Shown: positions 42,522-55,000 of the stretch, one piece after another
How positions within the stretch are numbered: the first letter of the stretch is position 1
How the letters are laid out: each line of letters opens with the position of its first letter
From: Zygnema cylindricum
Lineage: Eukaryota > Streptophyta > Zygnematophyceae > Zygnematales > Zygnemataceae
Direction: 5' to 3'
NCBI GenBank assembly: GCA_037447655.1
Contig: JBBHKE010002990.1
Span: 64,001-128,000, forward strand
DNA: 64,000 nt
Program-made: the position numbers and the translations under genes
The notes under the pieces: model-generated
Told to the model about the DNA's origin: nothing
Database searches by the model: none
The model's input: only the letters and a program-made list of their open reading frames with translations

Positions 42522-43871
42522 TATTATAACTTTCTAGTCAGACGTCTACTAAATCCTAACAATATTTGCCCTAAATTTGGACCCTTGAGTTGGACAATGT
42601 TGAAATGATGATTCGAAACATTAACCGCAATAATCCTTTATTGTTAAAACTTCTTGTTTGCTTAAATTTCTCTGAATATGCTCATGTAATGCCATCGTTT
42701 TCAAATACAGCATTTTAACCAGTCCACTCTAAAGATCAACCGCTGCCCACTGAAATATGCAACAAATTGTCAATAGAAAAAAAACGAGTACTTTATATTA
42801 CAGACTTGAAAAAGTGCAATATGTTTCAACATAAAAGCAGGAAGTTACAGCAAAGCCATGTAACGTGTCATCTGCAAAACCAATAGATACTGCAGTTGAA
42901 CTGAATCTGGTGGTTTGCACGAAGAGAAATAGCAAACCCTAATCGCCAGACGCTTGTATGTGCAATCAAAGAACAGTGTTACATCGAGCTATGCTTAGAC
43001 TTAGGGCAGATGTCCATTGTCACGAACGCACAGGCCTTCGTTGCAGGAAAAAGTTAACGGACGCGCGAGCACTTTTCCTCCAAGACAAAATGTTTGACCA
43101 ATAGAATTCTGTGCCTCGCTGCCATCATTTAATACGACAAAGCCAAACGAAGGGGCTCCCTGTTGCGCTTAAAAACGTGCGAAAAGTTCAATCAGTCCGC
43201 GCAACGGCGCAAGGAACAAAACAAAAGTTTAGTGATTCCTATCGAATCGCTTTTCAAGGTGATATCGCTGCTCTACAGAGTTCAAGTCTCGGATCGTCGT
43301 CATTTTTCTACCGCGAAGAAAAGTCGAAATAATCAAAGTACGGAAGCGCATTGCTGCGATATTCATCCGGCCACAAGACGCACGATTATGTTTCTACGAG
43401 AACAAATCGCACGGTATAAGTATTTCATGCGATTTCCGTCAGACATGTGCGCACTTTTTGGCTGGTCTTCTCCTCGTGTTTCATCGAGCTCTTCGGTTGC
43501 ACATTTCACTACCCCTCCTCTGGCACCTCCCTTTAACACCTCCCACTATTGCCTCTACCCCTCTAACACCTCCCACTATTCCCTCTATCCCTCTAACACC
43601 TCCCACTACAGGGTTTGGCAGCCCACGTCTACTTCCACCTCCAATTTCCTAAGATTATTCCCCCTTTTCCCCTCTTTTCGGGCTTCTCACCCTAAGCCCC
43701 CTCTCTCTCGTGCCCTTTCCCTCTTATTGTCTCCCTTCTTTCCTCTCCTTTCTCCCATCCTCCCTATTATAGATCGACGATGTTAGAATTATCAAAAGGG
43801 CATCATAATTAAGCTTTGGAAAATATCTAAGTTGGGGATTGAACTTGAGACTTGGTGATAGACATACGCTA
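42522..43871. other. Upstream region, no supported gene
   Basis: Presumably promoter side of the TON1-like exon. A plus-strand frame at 43163-43786 has no ATG until about 43388 and ends in a CTAACACCTCCCACTA tandem repeat (43520-43615), so I do not call it. CT-rich from 43620 to 43770. Confidence 0.45.
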
Positions 43872-44038
43872 CACCGTGAATCGTTTGTAGTGTTGATAAC
43901 CCTATATCCGCGCCCCTAAATTTTGACCCTCAAACTTCAAATATAATTAATAATACTCGTTTTATATTTACGTTAATATAGGTACAGTTTAATTAGCCCA
44001 AATGACTCTAATTTGGGAGTTTTTTAAATAGTGTGGTA
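43872..44038 (+). mobile_element. TA-flanked miniature element
   Basis: CACCGTGAATCGTTTGTAGTG to AAATAGTGTGGT; interior inverted relative to 3585-3752. The right end is eroded. Confidence 0.55.
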
Positions 44039-45110
44039 AACAAAATGTGCTAGTCCATAATACATCAACTCGTTTTTCCGTATAAACCTACAAAAAATAT
44101 GTTAGATAATTGTGTCGAGACGGGAAAGTGAGTGGCGTTGACATGGGAAAGAGCACTCAACTGTTGCAGTATGGGGATGTGTATTCAAATTAGTTTTAGA
44201 TGTATATATTAACATTAATGTTTTGTTGACGTTCGCTGTAACAATAATAGTGAATCGAACTTTTTCGTAAATGGGTATTTAAGTGTTACGAATATAGAGT
44301 TTTGAATTTGGTAGACGCCCGCGAAAGAATCGCACGATATGGGGTTGTATTTTAAAAGATATAGCGATTGGTGTATTTAGGCGACAACGCGAGGTCAAAA
44401 TAACGAGTGGGTGTTCCTTGTAACGGGTTAAGGGTCAAACTAGCCGCGGAATTTCAGGCGCACATTTAAAAAGTACCAAATGAATCAATATTTCGTTTGG
44501 TTTGCACGATAGTTCGTTTCGTACAATTTTTAGTACGAAACGTCACTTTCACTTTATGGAATTTCATAGGTAGTTTCGCGTGTGAATTTGTGACGCACGT
44601 TCATGCGAAGTCGCGTTTCGTTTGGCGCGCACTTTTGCACGTAAATGTTACGTAGTGAAATGTAGTGTTTGATTGGTTAGTAAATCCTACGTAGTTATAG
44701 CGTTGTTTTATTAGGCGGTCTCAGTAAACGCCAAAAAAAACGTTAAATGAAGCCATCGTTCCATTGTGTCGGGTCATTAACCGACATTTTATTTGCGTAG
44801 CACACTTTTATTTGTCCACGTAATAGACGAAAACGATTTTAGCAATATTCAAAGAATCTCTGACAGCAAATTGTGACCACATATTTGAACCAGCGAAGGT
44901 AAAAAGTGACTCGTACGACGCATTGAATAAAATCTAAACGGGCGGATGAAACTTAAGATTTATAAAAGCGTACGTATATGTCATAATGGTTAGTGGATGA
45001 CAACAAAAGCGTGAAACAATATCCTCCGTCAAAAATTTTCTTGTGGCTTCCGGTGGCCTCGCATCCTCCCTGGCGGAAGGCACATGTCATACGCGACGTG
45101 TACCCACTAT
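44039..45110. other. Intergenic repeat-derived DNA
   Basis: 44100-44165 resembles 3460-3540 inverted, and 44700-44790 resembles 4500-4600. From about 44930 begins a repeat shared with 31000-31450, which is split at 45110 by an LTR. No gene. Confidence 0.5.
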
Positions 45111-45727
45111 TGAAAGTCTTGGAAATCCTGACTTGGTTGTGATCCACTCCTACTAGGAGTCACACTTGCACCAACAGGAACAGAGCCATTAGTAGACATG
45201 ACAGTAGAAGCAAACCCTAAGAGAAATACCTAGTAGACTAGATCTATATTGTAAGATGTGTAACTCAAAATGAGATAGGTCCTTCAACCAGACAAACATA
45301 TACCATAGCCAAATCAAGGACAGTATAACATAATACCCCTTAAAGTGCTCTTATTTCCTTAACTATGTGTATAATGTACATTGTGTACACTAGATTGTTG
45401 CTAATAGAACTAAATACTCAAAAGATATAGAAAACATATAAAATGTATGTACAGGGTTCACCTGACTATCTATTGACAAAAATCTAAGTACTTGGACTAG
45501 AATTGTCTAGTAACAATATCGACACCCTAAATATCCGTGAGATATTTATCACGTCTACATCCATAGGCGGCCGTACACACTTATTTACTCAAAGATAACT
45601 ACTCGAGTAGATACTACAAAAATCCACACTAAAACAATTTAATATTGAAAAATTGGTAGTCAACAAATATTCTAAGTCCTAGACTCAAAATTTATAAGAC
45701 TTACTAAAGCTTACTTCTCAATACCCA
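45111..45727 (-). mobile_element. Solo LTR inserted in a repeat
   Basis: Minus strand TGGGTATTGAGAAGTAAGC (45727) to CTTTCA (45111), splitting a repeat that is continuous at 31000-31450. Flanks ACTAT and ACTGG only partly agree. A start codon at 45199 opens MSTNGSVPVGASVTPSRSG, ending with a stop at the LTR edge. Confidence 0.6.
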
Positions 45728-46829
45728 ACTGGTTGCGCGATCGTCGTGGATATTTGTTCACTTTTCTGCGAGGCACGATGTTATTTGTTCATACGCTTAC
45801 AATTGACCTACTCCGGGTCAGTTGTTGCGAGCTGAAAGTGTTAGACGACGGCGTATCCGATTATGCAAGGTCTACGTTTACGCCCATAAACGTGGAGAAT
45901 CAAATCCCTCATTCAGTAGGCTTGTTTTTGTGACATTTTTTTTTAGTACGGCACTGTACGAAACAGTACCAATTTTAGTAAACAACGACATTTCCCCCCT
46001 AATGGAACATCACCCTTAGTAAGAGATTTCGCACGCTTTTGCATTGGTCAGTCTGAGTACTTGCCGATCAATGATTTGCCCAAGTAAAATTTGTTCAACG
46101 AAGCGTTGACTCTGGCTTAGCGAGTCCAGGGCGATGATGGATAAATAGTGAAGTCTAAGAGACAAGTAAACCTTTTTTCCTTTAGAAAGGTTTGTGGAAT
46201 TTTCGACTGATCTTGGTCCTGAACGATTAAAACCAAATTGGAGCAATGGCATTTTTGCACTAAAATCTCTTACAAACTAAGTAGTGTTTTAGTAGTTAAG
46301 AGATAAAATATTTAAGAGTGGAGAGTAGTGGAAAATACTTTAATAAGAAGGGTCGAGCCACGAGGGCAAAAGACCAAACTAATGTTATGTGGACAGTAGC
46401 TTCTTCTAATTTAAAGTTTATCCTTATGTGAGTGTTTTGCAATGTGGATGTGTATTTTCCAATGTGTGGAATGTGTGGTTGAAGTTGGTTGTAGTAATGG
46501 GATTTTCTGAGAGGTAGGAGATCGTGTTACATTCGCCCTTTACAACCAAAATAAAATTAACAACACTAATTGATTATTTGCACTAATAGTTTATTTACTA
46601 TATAAACGATTCACGACGTAGCTCTGCCTCTTGAGCATTTCAATCGATTGCGTATCTCAACACCTATCTTAAATGGTTACGACAATGAGCGCCGCATGCG
46701 TGCTTCCTTCATGCCAACTAGATTGAATTCGATGCACAAGTGTAGAGTCCATATCAGACATGACTTTAATACGTCACCTCATGATGTACTTATGTCATTC
46801 TTTCCAAATATCCTCCAACTCCGATACCA
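45728..46829. other. Intergenic; right half of split repeat and LTR leader
   Basis: 45728-46020 continues the repeat interrupted by the LTR. The rest lacks gene signals. Confidence 0.45.
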
Positions 46830-47160
46830 TGTTAGGGATCGGCGATATCCGAACTTATCATAAGGGCGTCGAATGTAAACTTTGGGAAATGGCCAAATTG
46901 AGGATTAGGTATGGGACTTACGCCTATAATAAATGGTTATAGTAGTGAGCGAAGCCTTGATGGTTCCCACAGGCCAACCAAGTGAAATGCGATACACATG
47001 TGTGAATTTTATCAGAACTGTTAATCTAACACTCCTCCACACCCTCATCTTTGTTTCCCTATACCTTGACCTCCCCCATACCTCTAATCTCCTCCTTGTA
47101 TCCCATTCTCTCATATTGCACAAAGATTTTTCCTTTTGCATAACGTCACGTCGGGTTGAA
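46819..47160 (-). mobile_element. LTR end and tRNA-Met-type PBS relic
   Basis: On the minus strand, TCCCTAACA is followed at once by TGGTATCGGAG, one change from the usual plant copia PBS TGGTATCAGAG (3' end of initiator tRNA-Met). The LTR would extend to higher coordinates; its far end is not clear. A partial second copy of the leader (AATGGTTA..GAGCG) occurs at 46671 and 46932. Confidence 0.4.
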
Positions 47161-47323
47161 AAATTGTCGGCACACTGGTAGCTGGTTATATCGGTCTCGT
47201 CTCTTTTTGCTTATGTAAAAAGATCACAGACATCGCCCCATTGTGCATCGCGAGATTGGCCGATAGATAATCGGCTGCACCTTATACATTGGATGGCGCA
47301 CAAAGAATTGGCCATATAAATTA

Positions 47324-47511
47324 CACTGTGAATCGTTATTAGCCTTATGTACGCTATATCGGCACCCCAAAATTTTGATATTGATACCTTAAATATAATA
47401 AATTAGACGTGGACCATAATCTGCCACGTCGCCTGGCACTAAGTTAGAATGAATGACGCTAATTTTTTCTTTACACTAATAATTTCTATACGCTAATAAC
47501 GATTTAAGGTG
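47324..47511 (+). mobile_element. TA-flanked miniature element
   Basis: CACTGTGAATCGTTATTAGCC to GCTAATAACGATTTAAGGTG between TA dinucleotides; 188 bp. Confidence 0.6.
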
Positions 47512-48828
47512 TACTTTACGCAACCACATTCCTATCACTCTTTAGGGGCTGAATACGGCTATACACCTTGGTATTTACGGTAAAATCACGACAAAGAGTT
47601 TCCGCCTTTGTCGGCTTTGATTTCGCTTGTACTTTCGTATCAACTGGTGCTTTTACAGAATCATTGCGTTTGTCGTATTACAAGAAATCCTTTGTTCTGG
47701 CAGGTTCTGTAGAAAATCTGATTTTTCTGTAGATATCGCAGTTTCCACCACGTAGATGTATTTGTACTTTGATGGTTTTTCCATCGCACATTATGTAATA
47801 AAATGGAAGCGTTACCTCAAGAGAAACATCCGAAGAAAAATGCTTAGTATGATCGTATTTAAAAACATAAAATTTAAAAGCATAGTTCAAAAGTAGGTGA
47901 AATTATGCCCATACAATATGCCTATTATACGCAAAACATACAATATGACCTTAAAATCCATATTGTATTGGTCGCAAAATGAAAAAAAATAGTAACAGCC
48001 TAACAGGGTTGAGTTGCACATCGATCGATAGAGAATTAAACGTCATGTCTAAATTTTGAAAAACATTCGGACAAAAAATTATTTTTCTGTGAGTTTTGAG
48101 GTATTTTTTATTTTAACCGTCAGATTTGGACGATCGGACGGTCTCTGATAAAAGTAGCGATCTAAGAAGATCACATAAAAGCCCATAACACAACTTACGA
48201 TAAAGGCGCCTACAGAAGGCCTACAATAGACACGCCTACTTTTTGAACTATGTTTAAACAATTAAAAGCCAAGGTTGCACCAACCGGCAGCCGGATTCGC
48301 AGAAATTCCAAATTTGTCGGCATGATTCTCGATGCCGTACGCATTGCCACCTGTTAACCTCCGTCTTATGGGGTCGATGACAGTTTTCATTTAAAAATGT
48401 ATGCATTTAATGCACGGAAGATTTGAAATCAGCTTGACATGTGGGTCCATTCGGGTGTCCGTTAGGAAAAGTACAAGAGACCACGGAACCTTACTGTAAT
48501 TTGCCCGTTTGAACGCTGAAACTTGCGAAACTCCGTACGTTTTCTGACAATGCGTCCACACTGTTTGAGCACTCATAGAAAGCGCCACTGACCCATTTGA
48601 AACCCGCCCTTGGAGGGAAAATTCGTCAAAATTTATGTACTTTGATGTGCCTTGGCGCCAGGGCAGCTTGATTTTGTACCGTATCGCTGCAACTTTCCCA
48701 AAACGGAAGATAGTTTGTTTGAAATGCGCGAAAACGATTGGAAACATTATTTGCGTTTATCCTCTAATATACGCGTATCATATGGTTTATGTACGGAAAA
48801 GTACGCATATAGTACTCTGATCACTTCA
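47512..48828. other. Intergenic, upstream of the receptor kinase
   Basis: No gene signal on either strand. The minus frame at 48391-48747 (118 codons) lacks recognisable domains and good context. Confidence 0.45.
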
Positions 48829-48982
48829 TAGTTTCATACAGTCTTCTCCAATGGTATTCGCCCTCCAATGGTATTCGCCCTCCAATGGTATTCGCCCTCC
48901 AATGGTATTCGGCGAATACCATTGGAGAAGACTATGAAAGTTCAAACAAAAGTTAAAACGTGCGAATACTATTCGCACGTTT
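48829..48982. promoter_or_regulatory. Tandem-repeat hairpin plus second hairpin 0.4-0.6 kb upstream of the kinase ATG
   Basis: Three to four copies of a 17-bp unit (CCCTCCAATGGTATTCG) are followed by the reverse complement GGCGAATACCATTGGAGAAG, so the tandem array folds back. The outer arms extend to TTTCATA/TATGAAAG. Directly after it, AAACGTGCGAATA-C-TATTCGCACGTTT is a perfect 13-bp stem with a one-base centre (48956-48982). Role unknown. Confidence 0.7.
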
Positions 48983-49410
48983 GAACTCAAACGAAATCGT
49001 CAGTTTCATACATCAACGGGAACTTTTGCTGTTGTTTGGAATCTAGCCAGCAAGTACATTACTGTAGTGCAGTACAAATTTTGCTGGTGCAAGCAACAGC
49101 AGGAATCATATTGACAAGAAAACTGTCAACCTTTGTATAGACAAGAAGCTGCTCAATTTGCTTCTCCACGTGAAGCTGTACATTGCAGCAGATGATAATA
49201 AGTGACAGTTTATTTTGTGACAGGAGAGTGTCGAAGACTACACATTAGGGTTTGTTCAAGTAGTAGGCTAATGGCACAAGTATCTTGCAGGGTGAAAAGA
49301 AGAGACCTGCAAAGTACAAGGTTTAGTAGTTGCTAACAGGAGTTTGTTTGAAGAACTTCGCCAAAGAAAATAGAGGAAAAATAAAACTTTTGTCAGGGAT
49401 AGCCATAGCC

Positions 49411-49595
49411 ATGGGTATTAGCAAATTAGTTGAGGCAGGAGCTTTTGTTTTAGTTTTGTTCTGTGGAGTGGTTGTTTCTTTTGGACAGGAAGTGAATTGG
49501 GTAACTTTTGCTGACACGATTGATCCTAATGGGGGTTTGAGAGACTCATGGATGCCAGGCACTAACCCTGATTTTTGCACATACGAGGTTAGTCC

Positions 49596-49632
<37 letters not shown>

Positions 49633-52004
49633 CACTGTTTGTCAGCAAACTTTGTATTCTTCCCTTGATATATCTCAAAATTTATTGAAATTCCAAATTG
49701 CTTTAAGGGTAATATCACATACGCGATTACTGGCATTACTGTCCAGTGATCGCGGGAATCATTACAGAAAAGTGTGCACACCGTATACTTTTTTGTACAA
49801 TTTTTACGATTACTGCGAACGCCAGTAATCGCTTATGTGCAAGTAGCCTATTCTGCAGTTTTGCTGGGGAGAGGAGGAGGAGGAGGGAGGAAGGAGGGAG
49901 AAGGAGGAGAGGGAGAGGGAGAGAGAGAGAGGGAGGGAGGGAGAGGGAGTGAGAGGGAGGGAGGGAGGGAGTGAGAGGGAGGGAGAGGGGGAGGGAGGGA
50001 GGGAGGGAGGGGGGGAGCCCAACAAATTCTTAAAGCTGCGTTGGAACTTTAAATGTTTTTAAATGAATTAAGTTGCCAGTACCTATGGTAAAGATTCTTC
50101 AGGCTGACATAGCCTCATAAAACAAGCTGTTGTTCACGTTTTTCATGTTTTGCATGGTTTGATAAAATGGTATATTTTTGTTTGCGAGTGTTGCATGTTT
50201 CAAATCTGTTTTTGGGTAAATGAGAGATTAGAAGGTTGACCTTTTTTGAGAAGAAATTGAGAGACGACGTTAGTAAGCTCATATCGTATAGTAACATGGA
50301 GGGAGAAGAGGCCAGGCTGTGTACATGTTTCAATTGGAAATTGGCGAGACTCTTTAAGTGGCATTCATAATGTGATTGATAATATTTTCTGGGATTCTTA
50401 GTCGTATGTGTAAATCGCTGAATTTGATAGTCAGTTTATTTCAAAGTCTAGCTGTAAAGCTGACGGAGAAGGAACTGTTATAAATTGCTGTAGTTTCAAG
50501 TTTATGCATTGTTTTATAGTTTTAAGAACAGGGACAATGTTCTCAGGTGGAAAAAGGATGCATTCATTCATATGATCATTCAATAGTATTTGTCCTCATT
50601 CCTCCCACCTTTGGGCATGGATTGAACATTCTCTCCCATTCAATGGATCTCTATGGGTTTGCAGGGTATTACTTGTGAGGCAGGCGTTGTGACACAAATT
50701 AGCCTTCCCATGAAATCTTTAGCTGGAACAATTCCTCAGGATCCTTGGAATTACTTTACTGATCTTCAATTCTTGGATTTATCCAACAACAGCCTCAAAG
50801 GGGAAATCCCTGGTGGTTTAAATACTGTCCAAACTCTGAAGGTAAAGTTCATATCTGTGCAGACATTTAGATTTTTTATCTATTCTGCACGATCATGCAA
50901 TTATATTTCTGCTCTTGCTGGAGATGCGCCAACTTCATTTGATATTGTTAACTGTAGTTAAAGGACAGGTTAAAAAAAGGTAGATAGCATCCTTTAACAA
51001 TGGATGTTAGCTTACAATGCCGGTTCATGAAATTGGACATAACATATTTGTTCCGATCTTTCTCACATGTAACTGGCTTCGATTTCCAAATGCTTTTTGC
51101 ATTTGGCATTTGTCTTTGTTTCAGAAAACTTTGACCTTTTGTCTTATAATATTCACCTTCTGCTCTTCCAGGAAATGTACTTTCAAAATAATCAGTTAAC
51201 CAATGTACAATCCCTTACTCTCGGAAACTTTAAGGATTTGGAGTCGTTTGACATAAGCAACAATTCATTGACACTAGGAGTGCCGGATTTTGGGACATGC
51301 TTAAGCCTTGTCACGGTGAAGATGGGTAATAACCAAATGACTGGAAGCATCCCGTATTCAATTGGGAACTGCGTGAAGGTAGGTGGATTATGTCCTTGAC
51401 CGACTTGAATCACACATTCTTGGGATTGATTTGTGGATGGTGACAACTCCCTATGAGCATATCTCAAATTTACATGTCTATCTATGTTTTGCCTACAGCT
51501 TAACCGTTCTCTAGACTATCTTCATTCTCGAATATTTCGTCATTCATTAGACTGTCTTCATTCTCGAATATTTCGTCATTCATTAGACTGTCTTCATTCT
51601 CGAATATTTCGTCATTCATTAGACTGTCTTCATTCTCTAGACTTTCTTTTCTCTAGACCGTCTTCATTTTCTAGACTGTCTTCATTCTCTAGACTTAGGA
51701 CTTCCAAGTATGCCAGTTTCTGTCTGGTGTATCTGGTCTTTTGCAGCAGTAAAATGTTTGGCGCTATGGTGCTCTTATAACTGACGCGCTGATTGCATGA
51801 TATGCAGTTGACAACGCTGTACTTGAATGACAATCAAATTTCTGGGGCACTTCCGGATCCCTTCGTGAATCTGGTGGACCTTCAGACCCTACATTTGCAA
51901 AACAATCCTTTACTATCCGGTTCTGTACCGGCTGCATTGACCAAGCTCACAGACATAATATTGACTCCACTAGCATGTCGTGTGGAAATGGCCAGTCACC
52001 ACCT
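49411..52004 (+). CDS. Receptor kinase ectodomain exons 1-4
   Basis: Exon 1 gives the signal peptide (hydrophobic 10-25, [13 protein letters not shown]) and an LRR N-terminal cap that spans the splice (NPDFCTYE then GITCEAG). Exons 2-4 give about six leucine-rich repeats: [78 protein letters not shown] and [17 protein letters not shown]. The frame is lost after LTKLTD (about 51951-51961). The +2 frame continues [15 protein letters not shown] to the donor at 52005, and one extra A in GACATAATATT restores it. This may be a real null allele, or a sequencing error in an A run. Confidence 0.85.
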
Positions 52005-55000
52005 GTAGGTTCCTCCTACCAACCTGGCTTGCTGATTCAATTGTTTAGTTCAATTCCATGCAGTGTGTGCTCAATGTGACCGAGGAGTTATAGCGAGGAG
52101 TTTTGAAGTGATGGCAGGATATATCTGCTTGTTAGGCCATTTTCCTTGTAAGTTTCATTCTGATTTGGTGTTCATATTTACTACAAACCAGAGATAGGTG
52201 CTGACTAGTGACCATTTGTTCTTGTTGCCCGTTTTTACTGCTGTCTGCAGTCCTGTACCTCTACTGTACAATCACCCCCCCCACCATCTCCTCCTCCTCC
52301 CATTCCTCCTCCACCTCCCCCATTCCCGCCTCTTCCACCTGGCACTCCTACCCCTCCTCCCTCACTGGTTTTGGCTCCACCTTCAGCTTCGACTGTGACA
52401 CCGTCTCCAACACTAGCAAGTGGAGAAACAGGCGGGAGTGGTAGTTCGAAATCGAGTAGTTTCGGAACTGGTGCCATAGCTGGGATTGCTGGAGGAGGCG
52501 CATTTGCACTTCTTGTGGCTTGTTTACTTCTCTTTTGCTGTTGTCGACGTCGTAGGAAGAAGGTATGTTGGTTCCCAAACATGTATGGCTTGGCTTATAG
52601 GGTAAGTTATATGTACGTGATGACTGCCGATTCTCGCCAGTCATCACCGTAATTGACAAAAAAAACACGCGTTTTTCGTACAAAGCCGCACAGTTTCTTG
52701 TAAGAAAGCTATAATTACTGTGCCAGTAACAGCAGTTACAGGGCTCGCATAATCGCCCTATTAGGCTTTTTTTCCGTCTGCTGCCCTCAAACATGTAGTG
52801 TGTGTGATTTCTGATTAACTTAAATAGATGACCAATGACAAAGGTTACAGAATTTTTCTCTGTCACAGAATCTCCCTCTGTTATTTGTTGTCACAAAGGA
52901 GGGGATGGATGGATGTATGTCTGCAGGAGGCCGAACCCCCTGTTGGCATTGACAAACCCATGAATGAAGATCTATGTAAACCTGTGGACCCCCAAGATCT
53001 TGAAGCCGGTAAGGTTTCTCCAACAAGGGGAGGAGCTGGGGGCTATCCCGGGGGAAGAGGTTGGAGTAGTGGCGGTGCCCAAGCTGGTTTGGTTTCATCA
53101 GAAACGGATCATCAGGATCAGCAAGACGAAACTACAAAATCTGAAGCTCCAAAGCCTGAAGCTTTGGAAACAGTTGAGGAACCTCCCTACTATGTTCTAG
53201 AACAGCAAAATTTAAATACTGCAATCTCACCAGGCCCTGAGGCGACAACTCCTGCAATCTCTACTACTCTAACATCGACAGGAGCGCTTATCACTGCTAG
53301 GGCAAATGATAAAGATGAGGATGATGATGCACATACAGCCGGTGGATACAGTGACGACGTCGAAGACAAGGAGAGCAAAGATTTAGATTCTACTTCCATT
53401 GGTATGGTGCATTCAACAGCAGAGGAAGGAAAAACAGTTAATCCACCAGCTGTTCCAGCAGTTGAGGAGGACGAAGATGATTTACCACCAGTCGAAGAAC
53501 TGCCAAAAGGGGATTTTCCCACTCTTGTTGTTATCCCCCCCGTTGTGGATTTACCTCCTTTGAAATCGGCGCCAAGCAAAAAACTTTCTGAAGACACAGA
53601 TGCAGGCTCTCTCCCTCCTCCTTCTCGCAGACTTAAGCCAGAAGCTACCATACCTCCCCCTATCATGTATGGGCCTGCTGGTCGGGCCTTACGCTCTGGT
53701 GACTTGGACTCTGATGTAGACGGCCAGCATCTTATTGCTGATGACGAAGAATCTCTCAATGAAGGGGCTGGACCTAATGGGTCCTGGAATGCATCAGAGC
53801 CCTCTGAGATTTCTGAGGACCCGAACCTCGGGTCCGTTGATCGCTGGTTTAGCTTGCAGGAGTTGGCTTTGGCAACCAATAATTTTGGAGAACAAAATCC
53901 TCGCAATGTGCTCGGGACAGGGCAGTATGGCACAGTTTTCAAGGCTCGACTTGCCGATGGAACCACTGTTGCTGTGAAACGACTTAATGTGGACAAGTAT
54001 GTTACATGGAATTTCTTTTTTCTATTGCTCTTTCTGGATTTTATGATTTCATTTCTGGCAGTGCTTCTCAAATTGCTTGAGCTAATGGTGAGACGTTCAC
54101 ATATTGATTGGTTCTGGATATTTTTTTGGAACCTTTCAGAGGCACTCATCAAACTGTGAGAGACTTTTGTGCGGAGGTCGAGGCTATGTGTCGGTTGAAG
54201 CACCCCAATTTGGTGCAACTCTTGGGCTGCTGTGCAGAGGGTAGTGAACGTCTTCTTGTTTATGAATACGTTCCTAACTACACTTTGAAGTCATGGCTTC
54301 ACCAAGCAGCGAACTCTGAACCTATTGACTGGAAACTCCGAATGCACATCGCATTAGGAGTGGCACGTGGGTGGGTTTTACGGTCCACCTTTTCCTTTTG
54401 AAAACCACTTTTTTCCAGCTCTTTAAATGTTTACTGTTTTTTTTTTTGTTTCTTTTCTTGAGTTTTTGATGTGTTTTTCCTTTCAGACCTGCTTTAAGAC
54501 ACGCCTGTCCCAGTGGTTGAGATTTGTCCTTCACATTTCCAAACGAAAAGTGGTTCACATGAGGGACAGATGTTTCTGATTTGTGTCTGTTACTTGAGGC
54601 ATCTCCTTGAGGGCACATTGTGCAAATGCATATGTTATGAAAATCTTTCAACACAAATACTCATGGCCCTTGGAGATTCTTCCTAATATGAAACACTTTT
54701 TTGGATATAGTTTGAGAGTGTAAAAAAATGAAGTCTTGTCTCAGTCTTATGCCAAGTTGTTGGGTTGGGCTTGTGTTATGTTGTGCCAGGCTGGCTTATC
54801 TGCACGAGGGTCTGGATCGAAAGGTCGTACACCGTGACATCAAGTCTAGCAATGTGCTTCTTGACGCCCAGTGGAATGCCAAAATTGGAGACTTTGCATT
54901 GGCCAAGATTCTCGGTCAGGATCAGTCCCACGCCACAACACGTATCATGGGCACATTCGGGTATGGTCTACTGATGCCCATTCTTTTTTTGTTCTTCTTT

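Noticed and set aside
43163-43786. 207-codon plus-strand frame
   Set aside because: It has no ATG at the start, runs through a CTAACACCTCCCACTA tandem repeat and a CT-rich tract, and has no recognisable domain.
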